From: Hofstenia miamia
Taxonomy: Eukaryota; Xenacoelomorpha; Acoela
Assembly: GCA_004352715.1 (NCBI GenBank)
Contig: SCFE01000022.1
Span: forward strand, 2,208,880-2,272,879
Direction of reading: 5' to 3'
Length of the DNA: 64,000 nt
Position 1 is the stretch's first letter, and each line of letters begins with the position of its first letter. Shown here piece after piece: positions 46,842 through 57,458 of this stretch. The translations under genes were made by a program, and so were the position numbers. The notes beneath the pieces were generated by a model, which saw nothing but the letters and a program-made list of their open reading frames with translations, made no database searches and had not been told where the DNA came from.

Positions 46842-47145
46842 TGTTTCTCACTAAAAGAAGATATTGAATGGAAAATAAGTTTGATAAAAATTTGGAAAAC
46901 AATGATAAAAATTGACGAGTATACATGTATTTGAAAATGACAGTTACATATAATATTTAAGAATCAATTTTATGTTTTTCATGTAGTGTCTGTAAACGAT
47001 TTTTGTAATTCAAAAGCAGTTGCAAATTTCAGAGAACTACAGCAAAATAGTTGTATATGACTAAGCACTCGTAAAATTTTATACTGATACGCATTTACTC
47101 TTATTTTGTCATGTATATACACATATATATATATATATATATATA
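46842..47145. other. Upstream region of the channel gene
   Basis: AT-rich, with no clear TATA box chosen. Ends in (AT)n at 47121-47145 before the gap. Confidence 0.4.
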
Positions 47146-47260
47146 NNNNNNNNNNNNNNNNNNNNNNNNNNNNNNNNNNNNNNNNNNNNNNNNNNNNNNN
47201 NNNNNNNNNNNNNNNNNNNNNNNNNNNNNNNNNNNNNNNNNNNNNNNNNNNNNNNNNNNN
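47146..47260. other. Assembly gap in an (AT)n run
   Basis: 115 Ns flanked on both sides by AT repeats. Confidence 1.
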
Positions 47261-47289
47261 ATATATATATATATATATATATAGTATGT

Positions 47290-47634
47290 TAGTGATGTGC
47301 GCTGTTCAACACTGAGCCCGCCCGTTAAGCTCTCAACCCGTCCAGGCATGATTTCATTATGTACCTGTAAATTACTCCAGATCCAGTGAAAACATTACTA
47401 TCAGCTGTTCACTCAGCTGTTAAATTTACTTGTGGTAGATTTGAGATATAGTAAAGATGTGATTTGAGATATAGCAACCAGAATTGTAAAAAGAGATATT
47501 GTGTTTTGAGATATAGTAAACGGAATAGACTTACAATACTTTTATCTTTTCTTCTCTATGCCAGCCCGTTAAAGTTTTAGCCCACCCGTGTACCGCCCGA
47601 GCCTGCGGACATCGGGCCGGCCCGCACACCACTC
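47290..47634. mobile_element. hAT MITE with GTGTGCG-type ends
   Basis: The left end TAGTGATGTGCGCTG and right end (reverse complement GAGTGGTGTGCGGGC) are imperfect inverted repeats, flanked by the perfect 8-bp duplication TAGTATGT (47282-47289 and 47635-47642). Subterminal regions are rich in CCCGCCCG/GGCCGG, quite unlike the host DNA. 345 bp, non-coding. Confidence 0.88.
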
Positions 47635-47642
47635 TAGTATGT

Positions 47643-48715
47643 AACAAAGAAACTTTGATACCTTCTAAGACTACAAAGACGTCCTTAAATTTTAAAAACC
47701 TAAACTATTTAGCTGTGATCAATCTCCCGAGGCGTCCCACGTTTACTTGAATAAATTTTTTTAACCTTTTTTTAACCATTTTCTGATAAATCTGTAACAA
47801 AAAATGTTGGACATCTGACAAAGATGCTTTTCCTGCCACATAAAACATTAATTCAGAGTTTCTATTTTTTGATTTTTGAAAAGTAGAAAGGTTGTCTAAA
47901 AATTCATTTGCTCAAATTAAATTTGTCGAAAACATTTCATCACGAGATGGCGTCCAATAAAATCTTGTATTCCTGCATGGCAAATAGTAATAGGTGTTAT
48001 GTAAACTTCAAGGTGTCCCATTGGCACGGGCTTCATTCGGTTTCTTGCTACTTATATATGTATACATTACTAGCAAAACTGCTTTTTCTCTTTCTCAAGT
48101 TTACAAAATACTTTAATATCTACCGGATAACTCTCATATGCAAGTAAAAGTGTATCAAAATTGTTGGTGTTATTAAATTTTCAAAGGAAAAAATTGTTCT
48201 ATATATAAAATTTTTAAAATCTTTAAAGAGAATCGCTATCCCATTAAACTCATTAAAAACTATTCAAAAAAGATGTTTAAGGAAAGCAACAAATAACAAC
48301 TTCATGAAACAAACAATGATAAGAACAATATTTGTGCAGAATATTTATAATTTCCTATTTATGCAACCAAGTTAAAATTTTCAAAGAACAAATCAAAATA
48401 TTGCCCACAAAATTAAAATTCACTGAAATTTTTACAAATCTTAACATCATATGCAATAAATAACATCTTCAACAATGAAGATTTTATCCCTAAAGATTTA
48501 TTTTTTTGAAAGTGATGCTTACAATAAATAATACATCAGAGAAGCTAAGAGACTCTTAGGAACAAGGATGAAAGAAAACATAAAGAGGACATTAAAATTT
48601 ACATCACCATGAAGCCAACGGAGAAAATTTTAAGATATTGCTAAGATCAAAACATGATAAATTTGGTGAAAAAATTCTAACTAATTCCGCAAACAAAAAA
48701 AAATTTACTTAATAA
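47643..48715. other. Dispersed repeat copy and unassigned AT-rich DNA
   Basis: 47940-48035 is a diverged copy of the repeat at 16735-16840 (GATGGCGTCCAATAAAATCT, GCATGGCAAATAGTAATAGG). The rest has no recognisable gene. 48300-48700 contains broken lysine/asparagine-rich frames. Confidence 0.45.
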
Positions 48716-49320
48716 ACCCTAAAAGCACTCGGAGAGCGCAGACCTCCGCCATGCAGCTTGTATAGCCTGGATCAGGACCAAAATTTAATGGATTTTTTTT
48801 AGCGTAGACGCACCTCTGGTGTAAATTTGAGGTCAATCCATCTATTACTTTTTCCATAAAGTTGCTAANATCAGTTTTCAATAACTTTTTACACTTTTCC
48901 ATTGATTTTGATAAGAAAAAAGGTGTTTTTTAGAAATTCATACCCATATAAATAATCATTCAATTATATCCCCATTTCAACTAGCTGTAAAATCCTGAGT
49001 TTCTAAAAACGCCTTTTTCCTTATCAAAATCAATAGAAAAGTGTAAAAAGTTATTGAAAAATAATCATTATTAGAAAACCGTATATATCAAAACGGTAAT
49101 TTCCTTACTACTGTCGACATCTAAAAGCACTCGGAGAGCGCAGACCTCCGCCATGCAGCTTGTATAGCCTGGATCAGGACCAAAATTTAATGGATTTTTT
49201 TTAGCGTAGACGCACCTCTGGTGTAAATTTGAGGTCAATCCATCTATTACTTTTTCCATAAAGTTGCTAACAGACAAACAAACAAACGCTATCAAAAGCA
49301 TAACCTCCTTAGCGAGGTAA
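48716..49320. repeat. Direct duplicate of a dispersed repeat around a single N
   Basis: 48716-48869 (CTAAAAGCACTCGGAGAGCG to AAAGTTGCTAA) recurs at 49120-49270, with an N at 48870. The second copy goes on to CAGACAAACAAACAAACG and CATAACCTCCTTAGCGAGGT, an ending frequent in animal repeats. 48871-48950 also recurs at 49905-49985, and 48990-49065 is an inverted relative. Confidence 0.75.
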
Positions 49321-49492
49321 CAACGAAAGATAACATCATTAATTCTAGATTTATAATACTTAAAAATTCCGTTAGTGTTGTTGATTGTAAAATATATATT
49401 TATCGCATTTGTAATGCTGATAATGATCGAGTCCTAGCATTCGAAACCCGTCTGAATTTTAACTCTGTCGGATGTTTCAAATACATATACAC

Positions 49493-49524
<32 letters not shown>

Positions 49525-50760
49525 TCTTTTTTATAAGCTATTTCTTAGTACACAGTGACATACACATTGTGCTTTGATAAAGCAGATTTGTGCAGTGTTA
49601 AATATATATTTTTAACGAAATTTATCTACTAACTATATTTGAATCAGCGATGCAAATGGGCGGATTTTTGTAAACTACAGTGCCCCGCCCCACATAATTC
49701 GTTCCTTGACAAATTTTCACGGTTTGACATCTGCCTCACATTGCCCCATGTTTTATATTCTACTGTCCCATATTGGCCTACTCAAAAATTCTTCTCCTTC
49801 GATATTTTATTGTCCCATATTTGTTTTAAACAATTTTCATTGCACTACACCACACCAGTAGTAAAGAAAGGCAGGGTTGCATATATGCGGGTTTCTAATA
49901 ATGATCAGTTTTCAATAACTTTTTACACTTTTCCATTGATTTTGATAAGAAAAAAGGTGTTTTTTTGAAATTCAGGATTTTACAGCCTGGGGTAAAAAAA
50001 CTGAAGCCATACCTATATAAATAATTATTCAATTATACCCCCATTTCAACTATGTACCAATATGTTTTTGCGCAATTTTTTGCATTTTTTAAAAAACGCC
50101 TTTTCCGGACATCCCCAATGTTTTTGAAGCCACTTTGAAGCCATGTTATTAATGTACAGTATACTTCCGTTCTTGCAGCTGTTGCATATCCATACAAATA
50201 TATCTTATAAAATACATGCGAGTTATATAAAATAAATGCGATTATTTTGTTAGAATTAATATTGAATTTTCACAAAATGATTATGTAAATAATAGATAGA
50301 AATGTAAAATACAGATAGGGAACATCGCCAATAAATAGTCTTCACCAAAATTCCTCAAAGTAATTCAAATTTTCAAGAATTAAGGTTGAATATCTTCTTG
50401 AGAGTTGCCCATGCACCACTTATTGTTGCAGATTGTAAAAATGTAGAAAAAGCTCTTTCTCTTTAATACATTGAAGCTTCTTGATTTACTGTATTCCACT
50501 TCTTGACTTTGGGTGTTCGTCAGATTCGTGATTCTCAAAGTTTATAAGATGGACAATTGCTCCGAGAGTTTAATAAAGTCCTTTTTATTATTTTTTTTGA
50601 TATAATTTAGGGAAGTTTGAAAAAGATATTGGAAATCACTTCCAACTACGTCGCTATCCATTAACAATGCTGTTTGGTGAAGACTTTACTAAAAATTTCA
50701 TAGTAAACATCTGTAAATCAAATTTATTAAATTTTCATAAATCATATTCATAATATAGAT
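49321..50760. other. AT-rich DNA with (AT)n, repeat fragments
   Basis: (AT)n at 49499-49524. The frame at 49639-49968 has a TGCCCCGCCCCAC start unlike the surroundings and matches nothing known. 49905-50110 belongs to the repeat group at 48.9 kb. Confidence 0.4.
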
Positions 50761-51352
50761 CAGTGGCGTGCGGTGTCAACTTTACCTAGGGAAGCGGAGG
50801 TTTATTGAAAATAAAATTTTCTATTCTTTTGTTTATATTTCATGTGAGCATATTTCAAAAAGACAATTACCCAATAAAAAATTTTTATCTTTCAGATAAC
50901 AATGTTAATTTTTAAGAAAAATCAATAAGAAAATTATTTATCTTTATGCAAACACTGGAGCTGGAATGGTACTTTTCAAAGAATAAAAGTTTGAAGGCAC
51001 ATCCAATTAAGGCTAGGCCGCCACAATGCACCTTTGCCGTAAAGCCAAATACTTCGTCGCAAATTTAACTAATAGGATATTGATTATTAATGCTCGTTAT
51101 AATATTTAATCAATTATTACAAAACTCATATAATTCAATTTTTCAACAAAAAAAAACTTGCCCAAAATACAGTATTTTACATCAATTTAAATGATGAAAA
51201 TGAACAGTAATTAGTTTAATGTTTAGAATTTAAGAAAAAATGTATTTAAAAGAATTGGAAACTTATAAATATGTTGTGTAAGCATAAATATTTTTTCTTA
51301 ATTTGTTCAAATAAATTTCAATGGGCAAGCGGCGCTTACCTTGCTTTCTCTG
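50761..51352. mobile_element. hAT-type element at the border of the virus-like block
   Basis: Starts CAGTGGCGTGCGGTG, ends CTTGCTTTCTCTG, with a perfect 8-bp duplication ATATAGAT on both sides (50753-50760 and 51353-51360). Terminal repeat similarity is limited to the outer bases, so the duplication is the main evidence. 592 bp, no transposase. Confidence 0.7.
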
Positions 51353-52140
51353 ATATAGATATACGAATGTTGGACCAAGAAATCATAATGTAAGAATATG
51401 TAATTTTTGGCAAGCATTGGGTTGTTCTTTAATGTAGGCGGAAAATATAGTACTTAGAAAACATAATTTGTTCTGAGTTGAAAGGAAACTTTATAAAAAC
51501 CTTAAACAAAGCAGAACTTAGAGAACAATTAATAAAAATTAACAAATTCAATAAATAATTCTATTAGTAATAAATAAAGGTAAATACTTACATGTTTAAT
51601 TGAAAAAATGGAAAATGCTAGCTTTGTATCATGTGCATAAGACATAAGGATTTACGTCAGCATTCTATCATGTCTCGTTGAAAAATGGAAAGTGCTAGCT
51701 TTGTAACATGTGCATAAGACGTAGTAGGATACAAAAGAATACTAACATATGTTGTTAACTGACATTAATATGCAACTATTAATCAAACTTAATTCAAAAG
51801 TTTCATTCTTATAACCAGAATAGACACAGCTAAATAACTTTAATGTTACACTTGTTGAATATATCAAAAAGATACAAACATATGTTGTTAATTGACATTG
51901 ATATGCAGCTATTCATCAAATTTAATTCAAAAATTTCAATATAATAACCTAATTATTTGAATGAACAACCGGACTATTTAAAACTTTAAATTTAAATCCT
52001 AAATAATATCTCTTGGGTCGGGTTGGGTTTCGGTTCGGCAGGTCTCAATAAAAATATCAAGAATGAATAAAGTTAATCACAATTAGCATTGTAACTGAAT
52101 AAAAAAGGAATTTTTTTGAAAATTACAAGAATTTTTAATT
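51353..52140. repeat. Non-coding flank of the virus-like element with tandem repeats
   Basis: A ~75-bp unit (AAAATGGAAAATGCTAGCTT.. GTGCATAAGAC) occurs twice (51605-51655, 51678-51721). A ~120-bp unit (ACATATGTTGTTAA(C/T)TGACATT) occurs twice (51740-51800, 51880-51940). The whole of 51357-51840 is repeated at 52634-53120. Could be the terminal region of the element, though no inverted partner is visible. Confidence 0.6.
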
Positions 52141-52217
52141 GCATAGCAATGCAATTACATTAAAGAAAAAAGAAAATAATTTTCCAAAATTATTTTTCCT
52201 TAAAATGTTAAAGTTGT

Positions 52218-52632
52218 TCAATTTGATGTTGTATTCACAGATATGTTTTGTTCGTACATAATCAATGCATAGAGTTTAAATGGATCTGCAGGAGCCCCTT
52301 GCAAAGTATATCGAAATCTAATTTCATTGATAGCATTTCGAGATGTATCTTTTTGTTTAGATAAATCAAATACAATTATTCCATATTTCTCCATAAAATC
52401 TGAAGGCTTGATAAATGTACCTGTTGAAAAGTCTTTGACACCATCATTGTATTGAACAAATTCTGTATATAGTCTTGGAAATTCACTAGTTGGATGAATC
52501 TCTACCTGTGGATAAAAATGATCATTTCCTAATTCTAACTGACATGAAGAGATTTCAGTAGAATTAAACACATCAAAATCAAGTTCATTTTTGTATTGAT
52601 GATTAATTTTATCTTCAGTGATGGTATAGATG
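52218..52632 (-). pseudogene. Capsid-like protein, C-terminal piece (duplicate)
   Basis: Encodes the last ~135 residues of the 53.2-54.4 kb protein at near identity (NDGVKDFSTGTFIKPSDFME etc.) but with a different ending (KLYALIMYEQNISVNTTSN). A single N at 52633 joins it to a direct repeat. The ending here is likely the native C-terminus, since the other copy is cut at this point by repeat sequence. Confidence 0.7.
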
Positions 52633-53198
52633 NAGATATACGAATGTTGGACCAAGAAATCATAATGTAAGAATATGTAATTTTTGGCAAGCATTGGGTT
52701 GTTCTTTAATGTAGGCGGAAAATATAGTACTTAGAAAACATAATTTGTTCTGAGTTGAAAGGAAACTTTATAAAAACCTTAAACAAAGCAGAACTTAGAG
52801 AACAATTAATAAAAATTAACAAATTCAATAAATAATTCTATTAGTAATAAATAAAGGTAAATACTTACATGTTTAATTGAAAAAATGGAAAATGCTAGCT
52901 TTGTATCATGTGCATAAGACATAAGGATTTACGTCAGCATTCTATCATGTCTCGTTGAAAAATGGAAAGTGCTAGCTTTGTAACATGTGCATAAGACGTA
53001 GTAGGATACAAAAGAATACTAACATATGTTGTTAACTGACATTAATATCCAACTATTAATCAAACTTAATTCAAAAGTTTCATTCTTATAACCAGAATAG
53101 ACACAGCTAAATAATTTTAATGTTACACTTGTTGAATATATCAAAAAGATACAAACATATGTTGTTAATTGACATTAATATGCAACTATTAATCAAAC

Positions 53199-54368
53199 TT
53201 AATTCAAAAGTTTCATTCTTATAACCAGAATGAATTTAAATGGATCTGCAGGAGCACCTTGTAAAGTATATCGAAATCTAATTTCATTGATAGCATTTCG
53301 AGATGTATCTTTTTGTTTAGATAAATCAAATACAATTATTCCATATTTCTCCATAAAATCTGAAGGCTTGATAAATGTACCTGTTGAAAAGTCTTTGACA
53401 CCATCATTGTATTGAACAAATTCTGTATATAATCTTGGAAATTCACTAGTTGGATGAATCTCTACCTGTGGATAAAAATTATCGTTTCCTAATTCTAACT
53501 GACATGAAGAAATTTCAGTAGAATTAAACATATCAAAATCAAGTTCATTTTTGTCTTGATGATTAATTTTATCTTCAGTGATGGTATAGATGAAAACATA
53601 TCTAGGCTTTTGTATTGAATTACTTATTCTAAATATGCCTGATTGTTGATTTATAGGATTAGATTCCTCTAATGTGTTTCTTATATACACCCATTTATTA
53701 TTTATAAAACTATTCAAATACATCTTCCGTCCACTAGGATTGAATGCTAATTGTGGTACAAAGAGACGTAATTGAGTGACAACTAGTTTTCCATTTCCTG
53801 CTGGATTAAATATTACATTATCATCTTTTGCTAATTCAAGATTTATTTGAACCTTACCTGCAGGTAAGATACTATGTTTTAGACCTCTGAAAAAATCAAC
53901 TTTACTGAGATAAAAAATTGTATTAATTTCATTTCCATCTTTTAGAAGTTCTATCTTATCATTATTGTCCTTATAGAAGAATTCATTTTGCGCAGTGTTC
54001 AAATAAGATTCTGAATACTCAAGAATGTTGTGTAAATGGGCGACTTTTGAAAAATTTGTAAGATTTGTAGTAGTAGTATTATTGTATTCAACAAATACTC
54101 TGTTAAAAAGTGAGTAGACATCACCACTAATGGTAACATTATCTGCTGTAACAAATCCTGTGTTATCAAGTTTAACTATTTTAAATTTCACATCTATATA
54201 AGCATTAAACCAATCATAAGGTATTATATCTGTAGAATTATCAACTGTAAACTTATAATTGTTTTTATTTTGAATATTACCTGCTGCAGGAATTACAATT
54301 GGAGTCTGGAGATCAAATCTAATGTATTCATTTCTTTCTAGAATTGTTGGATTTCTGAAGTCAGTCAT
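53199..54368 (-). CDS. Probable double-jelly-roll major capsid protein of an endogenous virus-like element
   Basis: 389 residues, ATG directly behind a TATA motif. The start (TILERNEYIRFDLQTPIVIP) and later blocks (HNILEYSESYLNTAQ; QKPRYVFIYTITEDK; SSCQLELGNDNFYPQVE; EKYGIIVFDLSKQKD) match a protein family I recall from many animal genomes in Polinton/adintovirus-like elements. Predicted mainly beta, consistent with a jelly-roll capsid. The last ~15 residues come from unrelated repeat sequence: similarity to the other copy ends at DPFK. Assignment as capsid is from memory of the family and the gene company, not from a structure search. Confidence 0.6.
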   Translation of the reverse strand: MTDFRNPTILERNEYIRFDLQTPIVIPAAGNIQNKNNYKFTVDNSTDIIPYDWFNAYIDVKFKIVKLDNTGFVTADNVTISGDVYSLFNRVFVEYNNTTTTNLTNFSKVAHLHNILEYSESYLNTAQNEFFYKDNNDKIELLKDGNEINTIFYLSKVDFFRGLKHSILPAGKVQINLELAKDDNVIFNPAGNGKLVVTQLRLFVPQLAFNPSGRKMYLNSFINNKWVYIRNTLEESNPINQQSGIFRISNSIQKPRYVFIYTITEDKINHQDKNELDFDMFNSTEISSCQLELGNDNFYPQVEIHPTSEFPRLYTEFVQYNDGVKDFSTGTFIKPSDFMEKYGIIVFDLSKQKDTSRNAINEIRFRYTLQGAPADPFKFILVIRMKLLN

Positions 54369-54400
54369 TTATACTATATAAGAAAAAAGAAAATTAAGAA
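54369..54400 (-). promoter_or_regulatory. TATA-type promoter of the capsid-like gene
   Basis: On the minus strand TTTTTTCTTATATAGTATAA runs into the ATG. The TATATAG lies 5-12 bases before the start codon, so any leader must be very short. Same design as at 54677, 55546 and 57459. Confidence 0.6.
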
Positions 54401-54424
54401 AAGCATTTTCCATGTGAAATTAAT

Positions 54425-54676
54425 TTACAATAGTTTTAAAAATCGTGTCCTTATATTGTCAAAGTTCTGGGGCTCATTCTTGGAAAACTTTCTTAATAAC
54501 ATTTGTATTTCCATTCCCTTTTGTTCATTTACTTTTGGTGTTTCTAACTTTCTATTATTGCTTGTTACTTGTGTGTTAATAGAAGTTCCTTTCCCAGTGG
54601 GAATAGCATTCTCTCTTTGTGTTCTATTAAAATTAACCCTTAAATAGTTTTCGTAAGTTTTCTTATTTTTAGTCAT
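54425..54676 (-). CDS. Small basic/polar protein of the virus-like element, unknown function
   Basis: 83 residues, Asn/Lys/Thr-rich (MTKNKKTYENYLRVNFNRTQ), with no Cys, membrane segment or signal peptide. It starts 94 bp after the stop of the next upstream gene and precedes the capsid-like gene. A minor virion or DNA-binding protein is possible, but nothing in the sequence proves it. Confidence 0.5.
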   Translation of the reverse strand: MTKNKKTYENYLRVNFNRTQRENAIPTGKGTSINTQVTSNNRKLETPKVNEQKGMEIQMLLRKFSKNEPQNFDNIRTRFLKLL

Positions 54677-54735
54677 ATCTATATAAGGAAAAAAGAAAGT
54701 CTTTTTCCTAGGAAAGCAGAGAACAAAGTTCTCCT
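54677..54735 (-). promoter_or_regulatory. Hairpin plus TATA promoter
   Basis: In minus-strand order: dyad GAGAACTTTGTTCTC (54733-54719), then an A/T-rich dyad (AAAAAGACTTTCTTTTTTCC), then TTATATAGAT and ATG. The dyad may act as terminator for the upstream gene or as a regulator-binding site. Confidence 0.55.
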
Positions 54736-54770
54736 TAAGAAAGTCTTTCTCACAAATTTTAAAAATATTC

Positions 54771-55545
54771 TTATTTGATTAAAAATACTAAGTGAACATG
54801 ATTATCATTTAAATTAATAATTTGATTTTGACTATCAGTAATGTATATTCTTATTTCTCTTATTTCATTTGTGTTGATTTTGTTGAATAATTTGCGCAAA
54901 GGTTGTTTTGTAAATGGATAACTTGATACTAAATCATTTGTAGGAAAAGTAAATACTATATCACTAGAATTTCCATTATATATGCTATCACTTATCAGAG
55001 AACAATGAATTAAAATGTTATCAATTCCTTTTGTAATGTTAGGAACATGATCTGAAATTGTACTCTTAGTTAACATTAATTTAAAATTACTTCCATAAAA
55101 TTGATTATTAAACTCATTAACAAAACCTAGTAGATCACCAAATTCTTTATCAAATTTTACCTACATTTTAGTACCTAAGAAAATAAACACCTTATAAGTA
55201 TTCACATTAAAAATAATTTCAATATTTTTATCTGTGGTTTCTATTCATTTAAGACCATTTGCTACCATTTTTTTATATATGCTGATATATCTTTGTACTT
55301 ATAAATAACATCAGGAAATGTAACTTGTGTCCACATAAGACCCTCAACATGGAAATATTCAATTTTGTTGATCTTATACTCCTCAGAAATATTGAAACAA
55401 GAGTATTACATATTTATTTGATCTAGGCAAATATAATGTGGTTGTGTGTGCTATCTTATGGGATTTACAAATTTACTGTGAAATCAGAAGGTTTACCTAC
55501 AACATTTTCATAATTTGAATTTAGAAATAGAGGAATTTCAGTCAT
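54771..55545 (-). pseudogene. Second conserved gene of the virus-like element, broken
   Basis: Starts MTEIPLFLNSNYENVVGKPS at 55545, stops after 26 codons, and resumes in several frames (ISEEYKINKIEYFHVEGLMW; VKFDKEFGDLLGFVNEFNNQ). The last 101 residues are open (54771-55076) with PNITKGIDNILIHCSLISDS and FTKQPLRKLFNKI. All these blocks belong to one conserved protein family that accompanies the capsid-like gene in animal genomes. At least two stops/frameshifts make it inactive, unless they are sequencing errors. Possible minor capsid or assembly protein; function unknown. Confidence 0.65.
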
Positions 55546-55600
55546 ATCTATTATTTAAGAAGGAGTGAAATTAATTTCATAACAGAGAACACAGTTCTCC
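55546..55600 (-). promoter_or_regulatory. Hairpin plus A/T promoter
   Basis: Minus strand: GAGAACTGTGTTCTC (55599-55585), 5 bases after the stop of the 51-residue gene, then AAATAATAGATATGAC with the start codon. The AGATATGAC start context is shared with the 54676 gene. Confidence 0.55.
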
Positions 55601-55603
55601 AAA

Positions 55604-55759
55604 TTAATTTTGTAATTTATTGTAAAACTTCTTAATATCATCTTTAGTAATAGCTTTCAATCTTACTAATTTGTCAATTAAGTGAATAATTTCATTATAA
55701 ATTTGAGCACTATCATTTCCAACATTCTTACAAGAAGTAAGCAATTCTAAGCAATCCAT
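55604..55759 (-). CDS. 51-residue protein of the virus-like element
   Basis: Small frame (MDCLELLTSCKNVGNDSAQI, ending KAITKDDIKKFYNKLQN), probably two helices, no membrane segment. It lies between the coiled-coil gene and the broken conserved gene in the same direction, with a dyad right after its stop. A truncated second copy of its start (down from 56060) is part of an assembly duplication. Function unknown. Confidence 0.55.
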   Translation of the reverse strand: MDCLELLTSCKNVGNDSAQIYNEIIHLIDKLVRLKAITKDDIKKFYNKLQN

Positions 55760-55783
55760 TAATTATGAACAATCATTGCAGTG

Positions 55784-55800
55784 GAAAACACATTGTCCCT
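55784..55800 (-). terminator. Dyad after the coiled-coil gene (possible terminator)
   Basis: GGGACAATGTGTTTTCC on the minus strand, immediately behind the stop codon of the coiled-coil gene (AAGAAGATATAATTAAGGG). Loose dyad with a T-rich side. Duplicated at 56083-56099. Confidence 0.4.
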
Positions 55801-55920
55801 TAATTATATCTTCTTAACTTTTTGATTTTTGTGATTACCTGTAACTCTAGCAAGATTTACCAGATTCCTAAATACTCTCTTAGACTTTTCAGTGTATTTA
55901 TCTTGTTTTTTATTATATCT

Positions 55921-55970
55921 NGTTTCTAACTTTTTATTATTGCTTGTTACTTGTGTGTTAATAGAAGTTN
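55921..55970. other. 48-bp fragment between two single Ns
   Basis: The bases between the Ns repeat 54539-54587 almost exactly, and what follows repeats 55670-55920. Contig debris rather than biology. Confidence 0.85.
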
Positions 55971-56104
55971 TTTGTCAATTAAGTGAATAATTTCATTATA
56001 AATTTGAGCACTATCATTTCCAACATTCTTACAAGAAGTAAGCAATTCTAAGCAATCCATTAATTATGAACAATCATTGCAGTGGAAAACACATTGTCCC
56101 TTAA

Positions 56105-57458
56105 TTATATCTTCTTAACTTTTTGATTTTTGTGATTACCTGTAACTCTAGCAAGATTTACCAGATTCCTAAATACTCTCTTAGACTTTTCAGTGTATTT
56201 ATCTTGTTTTTTATTATATCTTTTTGTAAAAAGATCTATGAAGGATTGATCAATTGGTTCAAAAATAATTGGTTTCTCATAAGGCATACCATTTTGATCT
56301 ACATAGTAAGCTTCCAAAAATATTCTCTATATAATTTATCCAAATCTATAAATGTAAGTCCAAACATGTTGTAATCAACTTTAGGGTGAAAAGACTTCTT
56401 CTTAATTGCAGGTAGAGTATCTCTACCCTTAATAAGTCTTTTTCCTTGGATATTTCCATCCATAGATATATTAGTGTCAACCATATGAGTATTTTTCCTA
56501 ACAAAATCAATAAGTTTTCTATATTTATTTAATTCTTCCCCATCCTTTAATAAAAAATCATAACTTAAATCATTTTCATTATAGTCATCAACAATTTTAT
56601 TGTATTGTTCAATAGATGACTCATATTTTGCCTTTTCATCATATGTTAATTTTGTTTTTTGTTTATTTATTTTGTTTTCAAATTGACCTATTACATCTTC
56701 TAACAAGAGATATTCCTTTTTTAATCTAGTATTTCCTTTGGTTAAACTTGTCTTTTTTCTACCATTATCTTTTATAATTTCATCTATTTGTTTAATTATT
56801 TCTTCTCTTTCAGAATCATTGATTGTTTTAAGTTCATTTGGTAAAGTTAAGCTATATTTATTTAGAACATTTATATCAAAATTGGTTTCAATTTGTGGAG
56901 CCTTTGCTCCTGTTTCTCCAAGAGAACTCTCATCTCCAAGAGAACTTTCATCTTCTAACTGTTGTAGATTATTAAGATTATATGGCTTCCAATCCTCTAT
57001 TGCATCTTGTAATTGCCTTTGATTTTTTCTCATTTGAACTAATTCATTTGTTTGATCTCTTAGATTTTCTTTAATGACATTTGTTTGATCTTTTAACAGA
57101 TCTCCTTGATCTGAAATAGTTTTTGTAATAGGTTTGTATGTTTCTTGTAAGTTGTACTGAACTTCATTTTGTTGGTTAATGTAGTCACGTTTTTGTTGTA
57201 AAANCTTTGATTTTTTCTCATTTGAACTAATTCATTTGTTTGATCCCTTAGATTTTCTTTAATGACATTTGTTTGATCTTTTAACAGATCTCCTTGATCT
57301 GAAATAGTTTTTGTAATAGGTTTGTATGTTTCTTGTAAGTTGTACTGAACTTCATTTTGTTGGTTAATGTAGTCACGTTTTTGTTGTAAAAGCTTTTTTT
57401 CTTGCTTACTGACTTCATCTTCAAGATTTACTAGTTTTCTATATTCATCATAATCCAT
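56105..57458 (-). pseudogene. Large coiled-coil protein of the virus-like element, with frameshift and assembly duplication
   Basis: The start (MDYDEYRKLVNLEDEVSKQE) at 57458 leads into Gln/Lys-rich coiled coil (57458-57205). At the single N (57204) about 190 bp are repeated, and the frame continues at 57033-56299 (QRQLQDAIEDWKPYNLNNLQ, DDES-like SSLGDESSLGE repeat, long helices, then KKSFHPKVDYNMFGLTFIDL). After a shift in the T5 run near 56330 the reading goes on at 56317-56105 (YYVDQNGMPYEKPIIFEPID) to a basic tail. I read it as one gene of ~400 residues. Coiled-coil structural or scaffold protein; no catalytic motif seen. Confidence 0.55.

Noticed and set aside
53230-54647. Plus-strand open frames opposite the virus-like genes
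   Set aside because: They are antisense to the capsid-like gene and its neighbour and have no family signature.
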